Positions 23,801 through 34,600 of a stretch of 64,000 bases of DNA are shown piece by piece (the first letter of the stretch is position 1; each line of letters starts with the position of its first letter). A model generated the notes under the pieces. The model worked only from the letters and a program-made list of their open reading frames with translations, was not told the DNA's origin and searched no databases. The position numbers and the translations under genes were made by a program. Location: positions 14,279,320-14,343,319 of the forward strand of contig NC_069670.1 of the NCBI RefSeq assembly GCF_027244095.1, written 5' to 3'. This stretch comes from Hemicordylus capensis. Taxonomy: Eukaryota; Chordata; Lepidosauria; Squamata; Cordylidae.

Positions 23801-26148
23801 AGTGCCAACAATGCATCAGACACGGCATGTCATGCAGCAGTCACATCTTTCCTGCCTAAAGGAGCTTACCAACAGAAAACCTGAAGCCAAACTTTGAAGT
23901 GTTAAGGAGAAAGTGACGTACAATCTGGCGCTTAAACAGCTCCAGTTCCAAGCCCAATGCAACTTGAATGGTATCAGGTAGCCGAGAGGAAAAGGCCGGG
24001 GCGGCAGGGAGAACTATACGTGAGATCCAAAAATGGCACAGCAGCAAGTGATGAATAGGGACTGAGAAACAGACTACCTGTAATAAAGTTTCCTCCAAAC
24101 AAACAAGGCAAGCCGTAATACCCTCCTACATGCACCTTGGAATTATATGGAACCGAGCAGATGCTTTCAAAAGCTTCCATTGTGCAGCAAAAATTAGAAC
24201 AGTTCCTTTTCCCCCATATATTTATGTCTTACACAGCACTATAGGAAAATGAATGAGTCTCTACCCAGAGGAGCCTGGGGACTGTTAAAATCCAACAAGC
24301 TTAATTTTTGTGAGGGGGAAGATTAAGGGGTTCACAGCATTAATCCCGCCATTCCTTAACACACAGGCTTTCGTGTCAGAGACTCCAATCCTTCCAGGTT
24401 CCCAGAGCAGTCTGATCTCCACAAACTTGGAACCAAGGGCCACCAAGCAAGAGAAATGAATGTGAGAAGCACACAGGGAATTGTCAGCTATGGTGATTTA
24501 TTGGCCATGTGTGCACGGGCCGGGAAGTAGTGATTGGTTGTGGGTTTCCCAAGACTTCTCCATGCAGCAAAACACATGTGCATGAGCACCACGCACTGGG
24601 CTATTTCCTGCTAAGGAAGCACATTTGTGCAAGAACTCCGATATGTTCCGAGGTGGTCCTCTGTAGCAAAGAATCACACACACACACAGAGATCTGTCTT
24701 GGAAGAACCTAGTCTGGAGATCGTCATTGCCACGAAAGATTCTGGGATGGTGGGGACAGGCTGTTCAAGTGCCCACTCACCCACCCCAAGGTCACAATCA
24801 CCAGGATTGCTGCCTTGTTCCTCAGCTCATACAAGCAGGATCCCCCTTGCAGCCTAGCCAAGATCCTGTCAGAAAACTACACACACTCCCACGATGGGAT
24901 CAAGGAGGAATTTCCTCACTCTACTACAAGGTGTCTATATGGGGATATCCAGCCACCTTTAAACAGAGCCTCCTAGGGACCAACCCTCCCAAGCTGCAAA
25001 ACTCCACAGATCACTGTCCCCTAAAGTGAAGCTGCAAGAGCTCTCCACGCACAAGCCCCCCCCCAATGAGACTGCTAGAATTCCATGCGCAACCTCGGCA
25101 AATCAAGCCATCCTAAAATGCCTCTAAAAGCGACTGCAATAATTCCATACCAAAGACCCTAACACAAACCCCGCAAGTATCCAAGACCTCATCCCACAAG
25201 ACTGCAAGAATTGCAGGTGTGGCAACCCCCAACAACGCTGCAAGAATTTCGGATTTTTCATAACACTCCCCCCCACCGCCCCGCAGACTCTGCCAAAATA
25301 TAAAATAAAAATAAGTGCCACTGCAAGAGCTCCGTGCACAGCTCCCTGTCCCAAGACACCAAATCTGCAGGAGGGCAGGAAAGGCCGAGGCTGCAAGCCT
25401 GGCATGCACACGCCGTTTTCCGCCTCCCCTGCTTGCAAACAAACAAAAAAGGCACGTTGTGTGCAGCGCAACCCACTCAAGGAGACCTTGTCAGGCATCC
25501 CCTACTCCCAGGAAGGGATCTGCGGCCAAGGGGGACTCCTCTGCCATACCCACACCCACCACACACACAGACAGACGGGGAGGCCAGGCATGTGTGCGTA
25601 TGTCAGGGAAGGGACTCCTCTTCGCCTCGGAAGCACCACCTCCCACCCCAATAGTAACAACAACAACAACAACTCCGCCAGTACAGAAAAGGGCACGCTG
25701 TGTGCAGCAGCGCAGCAACACACCCAGGGAGAGCTTCCCAGGCATCCCCACACAGAGAGAGTGTGCTGGTACTGGGGCTCCCATCCTCACCACCCGCCTC
25801 CCGAGCCCTGCCAGGACCAGCCTCAATCCGAGGGCTCCCATCAGAGGCAGCCAGGCGGGGGCCAGTTGGGAGCAACCCCTGCCCGCCGGGACTGGCTGTC
25901 AGGACCCCCCACCTGCCCCAGCGGCAGGGCCGAGGCTTCTCCCTCCCTCCGCCCCAGGGATGGGGGCCTGTCAGGGCTTCGCCCGCCCGCCCGCCCCATC
26001 AGCATCTCCTCCTCCTCCTCCCCATGCGGGCAGCGGCCTGGCTGTCAGGCCGGGGATCCCTCCCCTCTCCCTCCCTCCCCTCCCTCCCTCCGCCTGCGGC
26101 CCAGCTCCAGCCTCGCCTCCTCCTCCTGCTCCCGGCTCCGGCACTCAC

Positions 26149-26430
26149 CGTATCGCAGCGAGGCCCGGCCGGGGCTCCTCCGCGCCGCCTCATCCTCCTC
26201 CAGGCCTGGCCAGCCGCCCTCGCCCAGGCAGGGAGGGAGGCCGGCGAGCGGGCGGGCGACGCCAGGGTGAGGCGCGGCGGCGGCGGGGGTGGAGGGGGAA
26301 TGGGGGGAGGCGGCGACGGCGGCGGGGCTCGGGCAATGGCGGCGGCAGCGGCGCCGCCTCTCCTGCTCTCCCTTCGCTGCTGCTGCTGCTGCGCGGAGGG
26401 CGGCCGCGGATCCAAAATGGCGGCGCGAGC
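26149..26430 (-). other. ASH1L: ASH1L non-coding exon 1 (predicted)
   Basis: On the minus strand a strong donor (ACG then GTGAGTG, GT at 26148-26147) lies inside the CpG island, at the right distance and strand to be the 5'UTR exon of ASH1L. A YY1-type AAAATGGCGGC element (26414-26424) sits near the expected start. The 5' end is a guess; transcript data would settle it. Confidence 0.5.
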
Positions 26431-26919
26431 GGCGGCGGCGACGGCGGCGGCTGGAGGAGCAGCAGCGCCCCTCGCCTCAGCGCGGCCGCGAGACAGCCCA
26501 GCCGCGCACGCGCGCCGCCTGCCCGCGCGACCCCCCCCCCCTCGGCCGCGCTCGCTCACTCCGCGCTCCTTGGCCACGCCCACTCCCCCGCTCTTCCCCC
26601 GCCGGCCCGCCCTCTTCCCCTTTCCTCTCGCTCTCTCTGGCCACGCCTACTACCCCCACCGCTCCGCCCTCTTCTCCCTTCCGCTCGCTCCCCTTGGCCA
26701 CGCCCACTGCCCCTCTCTCACATAGATGTATGCACACGCACAGACGCACTCTCCCTCTCTCTCTCCTGCCCCGCCCCTTTTTCTGCCGACCTTCGCGTGT
26801 GTGTGCGCGCGCGCGCGCCTCTCTGCCGGCTCGGCGCGCGCCTGCCCACCTGTCAATCAAGCCGCCTGCTAACCAACCAACGTTCTCTGGGCGTGCCGGT
26901 GTCTGAGCGCGCTCGCACG

Positions 26920-27059
26920 CTTGCGGAAAAAGCAGAGAAGTGTCTTCTCGCGGCTCCCGTACTCAGCGAGGGCGGGCTCTCGGGCTTTCCACTTGTTCGC
27001 TCGCCGAGAAATAAATATGGCGGCGCCCATGGAAGGAAAAATGGGTCTAGCGCACTAAG
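26920..27059 (+). other. DAP3: DAP3 non-coding exon 1 (predicted)
   Basis: A CGCACTAAG/GTGAGAAGG donor at 27059/27060 ends a CpG-rich segment containing ATATGGCGGCG. It is the only strong plus-strand donor between the island and the coding start exon at 29008. The upstream limit is not determinable by eye. Confidence 0.5.
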
Positions 27060-27449
27060 GTGAGAAGGAGAAATCAAAGCAATCTGATGAGGCGTGCTGG
27101 GTGCCCCGGGGCTTTCTGATCTTGCAGCATCACGTGTGCTTTTTTTTCCGGGTCTGGTAGGATTGAAGAGTTCTCTTTAATCCGGAGTCACTGCTCCTGT
27201 TCCTATTCACTTGTTCAGTGTGGGTGTGCTAAATCACTTGGAACGTGCACACACTAAATTCATGGGGTCTCCTGGGGGTGATCTTAAGGATGATCCTCCT
27301 TTTCCTCTGGAAGGCTCCTAACGTCGGAGTTCCTCAGGACAGAGGATTGAAATCACTGCCCTAAGTGAGTTGATCAAGACACTTCGGGTTCCTTCGTGCA
27401 ACTGACGTGTGTAAGATAACTGTTCAGGCCAGGAACTAACTGCATCAGA

Positions 27450-27645
27450 TCACTCGTGCAGAACTTACCCGTTGCAGAGGAGCAAGAGCAGAAGAAAGGG
27501 CATGCACGGTGTGCATTGCACATATCTCTTGCCTGTGGGCTTCCCGGAGGCATCTGGTAGGCCACTGTGGGAAACAGGATGCTGGACTAGAGGGTCCTCC
27601 TGGGGCCGGATCCTGCAGGGCTGTTCTTACTTTCTAACTTTCTGC
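27450..27645 (+). repeat. GAACATAAGAAC-type interspersed repeat
   Basis: Contains TGTGGGCTTCCCGGAGGCAT and GGATGCTGGACTAGAGGGTC. Shared with copies at 970-1130, 19974-20110 and 37063-37285. The end resembles a CR1/L3-type 3' terminus; class not certain. Confidence 0.7.
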
Positions 27646-28594
27646 AACTTCTTCTCTTTGAAGTGACAGAGCTGGTGTACTTTACATATAAAGGGTAATG
27701 CATTCCAAGACATTTGGAAGGTCCTTTTGGCAAGGTTGATCTTGCTTCTGATCATTTGATTTTCATCTTCAACACAGGAAAAAAAACCCAAAGAGCATTT
27801 CCTCCAACTTGAAATAGTCATCATACAGTAGCATCCATCTGCCGATACTGTTAACCAAAGCCTTTTCAGAATCTACAAGTTGGTGAAAGGTTGGTATTTT
27901 TAAAACTGTGAATCATTTTATTTGAAAAAAAATCTGTTTTGTTCTGTAGGTTAATACTAAAAAAATTTTTTATCCCAGCTTGGATACATAATAGAGTCCA
28001 CTGCCATTAAAATGATGGGGCGAGGGCAGCATTCAATGAAATAGCCTTTCTAGGAGGGCTTTATACTTAATAAATAGCACAATAACCAGCTATTCTTAAA
28101 GATTCCCTCAGAGATTCTATGATAGACTGAACTTACCGGTGTCAGCTTTTCTGGGGAGACGTAGACCTGGGCAGTCCCTGAAATCACATGGAATAAAATC
28201 AACGAATGGCCAGAAGCAAAACAGAGTTTGGGCGTTTAACAGGCTTCTGTAGATTAAAGCTACAAAAGCTGATGTCACAATAAGTCTGTTTGTCTTTAAG
28301 ATACCACAAAACACTTTTGTTTTAGTTGCATCAGACTAACATTACCACTTCTGGAATTTTTTTTAGAGCAGCTAGATTGGACTCTTGGCAGACACTGGAA
28401 ATTCAGGGGAATCTCTTGTAATATATAATTATTGGCATGTTTAATTTGAGGTGCAACTTAAGTATAATGATTTTAAAATAATTGGAAATGTTCACGGGGC
28501 ATGAGTCCAAGAAGGGCTGTTAAACCCTTTTAGACCTTTTTATTTTTTGCTGTAGGCAGCCTCACCGCTTTTTTCAGCAGGTCTGAGATGGCTA

Positions 28595-28875
28595 ATATAG
28601 CCACCTAATGGCGTAGCGAGGAAGTAACTTGCCTAGGGAGCAAGAGGTTGCTGGTTAGACTCCCCGCTGGTATCTTCCCCAGACTATGGGATATACTATG
28701 GGAAACACAATGTAGGTGTTTCCCAGACTATGGGAAACACCTCTATCGGGCAGCAGCAATATAGGAAGATGCTGAAAGGCAATGGTAAACCGCTCCTGTA
28801 TTCTACCCAAGACAACCGCAGGGCTCTGTGGGTGCCAGGAGTCGACACCGACTCAATGGCACAACTTTACTTAAG
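28595..28875 (+). repeat. Bov-B-tailed tRNA SINE (Sauria-type)
   Basis: Same family, in DAP3 intron 1. It carries a local duplication around CCCAGACTATGGGA and ends AGGAGTCGACACCGACTCAA. Confidence 0.8.
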
Positions 28876-29007
28876 GTAATAATAGCCTAATAGCCAGCTT
28901 GGAGAAATAGAAAGTTAGGGTATGAATATTCTGATAAAATAAATATGCATCACAATTGACCTTCTGTAAGATATTTCTGAATTAAGCTTTGCTGTTTTTA
29001 TGGGCAG

Positions 29008-29054
29008 GAATGATGCTGAGGACCCTAAAGAGGCTCATTTGTCAGGGATACAAG
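29008..29054 (+). CDS. DAP3: DAP3 coding exon 1
   Basis: Short exon after GGGCAG. The ATG (29010) is followed at once by a second ATG and 13 more codons to GYK, then GTGAGT. The doubled methionine and the LxRLI pattern match the human N terminus MMLKGITRLISR. Two bases (29008-29009) are 5'UTR. Confidence 0.88.
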
Positions 29055-31627
29055 GTGAGTCCCCTGCATGTCGTAGTCTCCCTCTGGGAATTCAGCACCA
29101 GATTGAGCTGGAATATATTAGTGCAGGGTTTCTTAACCGTAGGCCCCCAGACATTGTTGGACTACAACTCCCAGAATCCCCAGCCACAAAGGCTATGTCT
29201 GGGGATTCTGGGAGTTGTAGTCCAACATAGTCTTGGGGGCCCAAGGTTAAGAAACCCTGTTTTAGTGCATCTAAGTCCAGTCTACCCAGTTCCTTTAGCC
29301 TTTCTGTTTCGGGGAAACGGGACATCTTCCCTTCTAGGCCCTGTAAGTTGCTGCAGAATTCCGATGGACTGATGAAGAATGGCAATGCCTGTCCAAAACC
29401 GCTCTACCTTCTGGGAGTCTAAGCCATGCCCGTTTCACCTCTCTTGTGTAGTTGTTTGCTTCTGAAACTTCTGCGAAGATCTCTGCTGCTCGGATCTGCT
29501 GACAGCAGAGTTTGGCAAGGGCGGCTTTCCGTAGAGGTCCCAGGAAGAGAGCTTTTTCCTTCTCGTGCATTTATCCAGATGACTTGGAGTGCACATTCTG
29601 AATGGAGAAGATGCTCAGTTCAGTCCCTGGTACAGATACTAGCCGGCCTAGGGCTGTCTAGAGAACACAGCCAGAGACACACGGAAGTAACTTTTTGAAA
29701 TGAGTCATGGTTAAGCAACAGATCGGGATGGCCTGGGTTCGAATTTAGAGATCCTTGGAAAAAAGATGGGATACAAATGTGCATGTAGTAGCACAAAGAA
29801 GTCACTGGGCTCCTGAATTTCTCCCCCTTCCCACACACAGGGATGGAGGCTTTTATAAGGCCGACTGGCCTTGCTTGCAAGGGGCCACTGTGTTTGGGGC
29901 CCACCCTTCAGAGGTTGTGGTCTGTTGCTGGCTGAAACGTGCTCTCTTTCTTCCTGGCTGGAACAGGACGGCTTTCTCCACACTGGTTCCAGGGCCTGGC
30001 AAAGCACGGCTACAATCCAGGATGCCCAGCTTCCACCGGAGAAGCCCAGAGAAATCTTCCGTACCAGTGAGATGGACCCAGTGAGTTACTGCCAGGAAGC
30101 TGTGTGCAAAGGAGGGCACCCTGAATAGGTGCCCGGAGGCTGTTGGGAACTGGAATGAAGGGGTCATGGAGGAATGGTTGGCTTGTCCATGCTTTCCTTA
30201 GCAGATTGGGTCTGAGTAGTGCAATTTGGACTACTACAATTAAGACACAGGTTTGCACGTAGAAGATCGCAGGTCCAGTCCCTGGTCTCACAAGTCAAAA
30301 GGAGTCTAGTGGTGGACCATGGGGACAATTGCTCAGTGGGAGAATATCTGCTTTCCATGCAGAAGATCTCAAGTTCAATCCTAGTTAGTGCTGGGAGAGA
30401 CTCCTGCCTGAAACCTGGGGGAGCTGCTGCCAGTCAGTGTAGACAGTCCTGAGCTAGATGGGCCAAGGGTCTGACTCAGGAGGCAGCTTCCTATGTTCGT
30501 CTGCCCAAGACTGGGGGAGAGACCCAGCCAGTCAAAGCGATGGCACTAGATAGACTCAATTCAGTAGACGTCCGCATCGTCCATCCGCTGGGAATAGCAT
30601 CTTCTATTATTGATGACGACTGTATACTCTCCGACATTTTTATATGTATTTCAGCGTACTTTGGCTGAAATAAAGGAGATCACAGTGTGGTGGCTGCCCA
30701 ACCATGGGGCATTGGGTTGCTTCGTTTACATGCCAGTAAACAAACTGGAGAAAGGGGTGGGCTGGGCTGTGCTGCTCACGCTAAAATCCATGCCAGCCTC
30801 GGACACACTCGTATCGCAAAAGATCGACACGGTCCTTGCTTCGGATCGCCACCGTTACTTTAGCTTGGAGGCTGCCTTCAGGTGGGGAGGGGGGTGCCTC
30901 CTTCTGCCGCTCGGAGTCGCTTGGCTCTCCCAGCGTGAGCCGCAGCCCACTCGCGCCGCGGAGGATCACCGGCCCTCTGGAGGCGCCTCGCATCAGAAGC
31001 CTTTGGGCTGCCGATTCTTCCGGGGTCTCCATGGCAACCGCGCGAGGCAGGCGGCTCCCCGCCACGTGACCTGGACGCGCTCCAGCAGCAGCGCCCAGAT
31101 GGCAAAGGGACTATCCCCTGCCCTCCCAGGTCCCAGTTGGCGTTGCCCAGCAACCAGCCTCTGGACCGCCGTGGCGAACAAAAGTCCCGTCTGGACTGAG
31201 TCGCCAGCAGCAGCAGCTGCTGCTGAATGAATGAACGGAGGCGGAAGAAGGTCCCCCGCCCGGGCAGCCCCTCATGTCTCCCCCCCGAAAGGGATACAGC
31301 GGAGGAAGGGGGTGGGTGGGGTCAACAGGAGAGCATCTTGCTGTTGTGGTTTCCTCTCGGCAGCATCCCACCCGCCCCCTTAAACAATTAAAAAAAAAAA
31401 AGTCACTTCCAGAAAAGCAGTGAGGTAACGACCAGCATCGCTGGTGGACAAGCTGGGTCAGCCTTGTGCCTTGTGTGCGCTTCTTCCGAAACTGCAGGGC
31501 AGCCATACCGAAGGGCAGCTGGGCCAGCATTACAGCATCCCGCTCCAGGAGTTGGAGGCGACGTTCCCCCACGGACTCCCGCCACGCTTCAGGCTGCAGG
31601 TCTGTCTTCCTCGCTGGCCTGGCGGTG

Positions 31628-31669
<42 letters not shown>

Positions 31670-34600
31670 GTGTTCTGCAAGGGCCCCCCCCCGTGTGTGC
31701 GCGCACAAGGTCCCAGGCTGAAACGCGCGAGTTGGAAAGGAGGTGAAAAAGGCCGTGCCAGGCTAGGTGAGCCGATGCCGGTCATCGGGGTTTGATATGG
31801 GTAGAGCATCTGTCTGCTTGCCTGCAAGGGGGTCCCAGGCAGCATCTCCAGGTCAGGCAGGGAAAGACTCCCTGCCTGGAACCTTGGAGGAGATGCTGCC
31901 AGTTAGAGCAGACAGTGCTGAGCTAGGCGGACCCAGGGTCTGACTCGGTAGAAGGATGAATAGATCGGTAGAAATGGATAGATCCCTGCCCCAAGGAGCA
32001 TGCAGTTGAACTTTCATATGTTCAGCCTTTTCTCTGCAGAATCTAATAAGTAAAGTTCCCACCAAGTCTGCCTTTGACTTCTGCCACTGAGTAATTCTTT
32101 AGGATTCACTAAGGGTATGAAAATTGAAAGTTCAACTGCAGTCCCACCATCCTCTCTCTCTCTCTCATGTGTCTAAAAATAATGAGGGGGGAAAAGCTGT
32201 GTTTGTGTGAGCTTTATTATTATTTATTTATTTGAAATATGTATACCCCGCCCCTCCAGTCTACTACTGCTCGGGGTGGCTCACAACAATGAAATAGATA
32301 CAAGATACAATAAAGATAATAAAATTAATCAAATTGAACAAACAAGTTAAAAGTCAGGTTAAAACCACCCGCATTATTAGGTTCAAATTAAAAGTTGTTT
32401 TAAAAGCTGAAAATTATAAAAAGCTAAAGAACTACCAGATATAACCAAAAATGGAGCATTAAAAAGCCTCCTTAAAAAGGTGTTTTTAAAGTTGTTTTTT
32501 TAAAAAAACACTGAGGGAGGGAGCATAGCGAAGCTCTGCAGGGAGAGCGTTCCAAAGCCGAGGGGCCACAACCAAAAAGGCCCTGTCTCTAAACCCCGCC
32601 AACCAGATCTCTGATAGTGGCAGGACCATGAGCAGGGCCTGAGACGATGAGCGGAGAGTCCTGGCAGATTCATAGGGGCAAACGCGGTCTGGCAGGTATC
32701 TCTCTTTAAAGAGAGATAGGACAACGTTTAAAGTGTGGCTTGCTGTAATGCTCTCTCTCCTAGGCCTTTATCCACTCGGTGTGTGTGTCTCTCTTGTCCT
32801 GACAGATCAAAACCTTCAACGAAGCGTGCTTCATGGTGCGGAAGCCAGCCCTCGAACTGCTGAGCTACTTAAAACACACCAACTTTGCTCACCCAGCTAT
32901 CAGATATGTTATCTGTATCCTGTGGAGGAGGGCTGCATACGTGACCCTGGGCCTGCCCTAAAGTCCTGGGTTCTGACGCAGGATCCCGAAACGTATGCTT
33001 TGGGTTGGTGGGTAAAAGCCAAGCTTTCTAGCTCTCATAATGGAGGGGAGAAGCTGCAAATGAACGAATTAGCAGAGGGCGGCCTGATAAATGCACTTGC
33101 ACGAGATGGATGGAAAGAGAATGGGGCGAAGAGGACCATTAGCGAGGAAAATAAAATGTTACTTCACCTGGGACATTCTGAAACCAGCTATTCGGAGACA
33201 GAGGCAAAGATCTGAGCTCAGATTTCTCTGGTCTATCCACCGATGCTGGCTGGATTCAGATACCACAAAACCATGGTTTGTGCCAAGTGTAATTGAGAAC
33301 CCACATCATGATTGGATTGGATTTCCCAGACATACAGCAGGCAAACCGTGGTTTCTTTACTGCTCGTCTGCTTTAATTTCCCCATCTGCTCAGAACGTGG
33401 CTGTAGAGGCTCACTCGCTTCACCCTGGTGCAGCAACCTCTTGATGCAGAGCAAGAGCCTTAAATGCAAATCAAACCATGGTTCCAGATCCAGGGCTGTC
33501 AGCCCCTAAACAAACCAAGGTTTGCAGGCAGGCCCTGGTTTAGACATAATATGGAAATATGGTTCAACTAAACCAAACATCATTCTCAAGTATCTCAACC
33601 CAACCGTGCCACAGTACTTCTCTCATTCTTGTATACTTAGCATTCCGCCCCCCTTCCCCATCCCTCTTCATTCACAAGGGTTAGAAATTCTCCGCTAGTC
33701 TGGCTTTTTCGAGTTTTGTGGCCATGTAGATTATTTCTCCACTTGTCGAGCTTGTACTGTTGCTCGTCTGTGCACACTCATTCCACGCAATCCCTGGTGC
33801 TCCCTGGGCCAGGCGCATTTCTCGCAGCGGCGGGGGGGGGGGGTACCGTATGCCTTCTCTTCAGCTGAACCAGTGATGGGGCCGCTGTGGTTTCCTTGAC
33901 GGCTTGTCTTTGAAGATGGGGAAAAGACCACTGGCAAGACGATGACCCTTTGCCACGCCATCCATTACTGCGCAAGGCAAAACTGGCTAATCCTGCACAT
34001 TCCAGATGGTAAGGATGATCCGTGATCTCAGCGTCTGCCCGGCACTTTAGCCAGAGGCTCTAAACTTGTCATAATATACTAACAAACCTTAGCACGGCCT
34101 TGTTGGTTGGGCATTGCTGATCTGATCGTTGCTGGTTTTATTATTTTCTTGTTCATTAGGAAGTGGGGTGGGTCCACAACTCATTCTGCTTTGCATGAGG
34201 TAGGTCCCAGGTTCAGTCCCTGGCAGCCTCTCTCCTGGTAAAGACTCCTGCCTGAAACCTCCGAGAGCTGTAAGATAGTTCCATTAAGGGATGGGGCCCT
34301 GAAGCTCAGAGGTGGGACATCTGCTTTGCATGCAGAAGGTCCCAGGTTCAATCCCTGGCAGCATCTCCAGGTAGGGCTGGGAGAGACGCCTGCCTGGAAC
34401 CTTGGAGAGCCGCTGCCAGTCAGTGTAGACAATACTGAGCTGGATGGACCAAGGGTCTGACTCAGTATACAGCAGCTTCCTATCTTCCTGTGATTGGGAA
34501 TGAGCCTGTAGCTCAGTGGCAGAGCAGCTTCTTTGCACGCAGAAGGTCCCAGGTTCAATCCCTGGCAGCATCTCCAGGTAGGGCTGGGAAAGACCCCTGA

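Larger units (their letters stand above)
18634..26148 (-). other. ASH1L: ASH1L intron 1 (including 5'UTR flank of exon 2)
   Basis: No coding exon. Repeats: MITEs at 19014-19152 and 19423-19513, tRNA-headed SINEs at 19225-19420, 21240-21405 and 23617-23800, a repeat-D tail at 19525-19645, a GAACATAAGAAC-type element at about 19974-20110, an L2/MIR-like remnant at about 20790-20960, a composite SINE at 21849-22155 and a Bov-B-tailed SINE at 22160-22415. The stretch 23900-25300 shows no repeats I recognise. Confidence 0.75.
25850..27060. promoter_or_regulatory. CpG island, divergent ASH1L/DAP3 promoter
   Basis: Very GC- and CpG-rich stretch between the outward-facing donors of ASH1L exon 1 (26149) and DAP3 exon 1 (27059). 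It holds two YY1-type ATGGCGGC motifs (26414-26424 and 27013-27024), three GGCCACGCC boxes (26572, 26639, 26696) and a PBX-MEIS type composite site at 26849-26859. There is no TATA box. A CpG-island promoter firing both ways is the simplest reading. Confidence 0.75.
27060..29007 (+). other. DAP3: DAP3 intron 1
   Basis: No coding sequence seen. It has a GAACATAAGAAC-type repeat (27450-27645) and a Bov-B-tailed SINE (28595-28875) with an internal short duplication. The rest is AT-richer unique-looking sequence. Confidence 0.7.

Noticed and set aside
25315-27063. 582-residue plus-strand open frame over the CpG island
   Set aside because: Low-complexity Pro/Ala/Arg/Ser translation with no domain. 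Stop codons are rare in GC-rich DNA, and promoter features and splice donors explain the region better.
30610-31230. 206-residue plus-strand open frame
   Set aside because: Crosses the CpG-rich patch opposite the antisense candidate. It does not fit DAP3, whose exons 2 and 3 are placed on either side.
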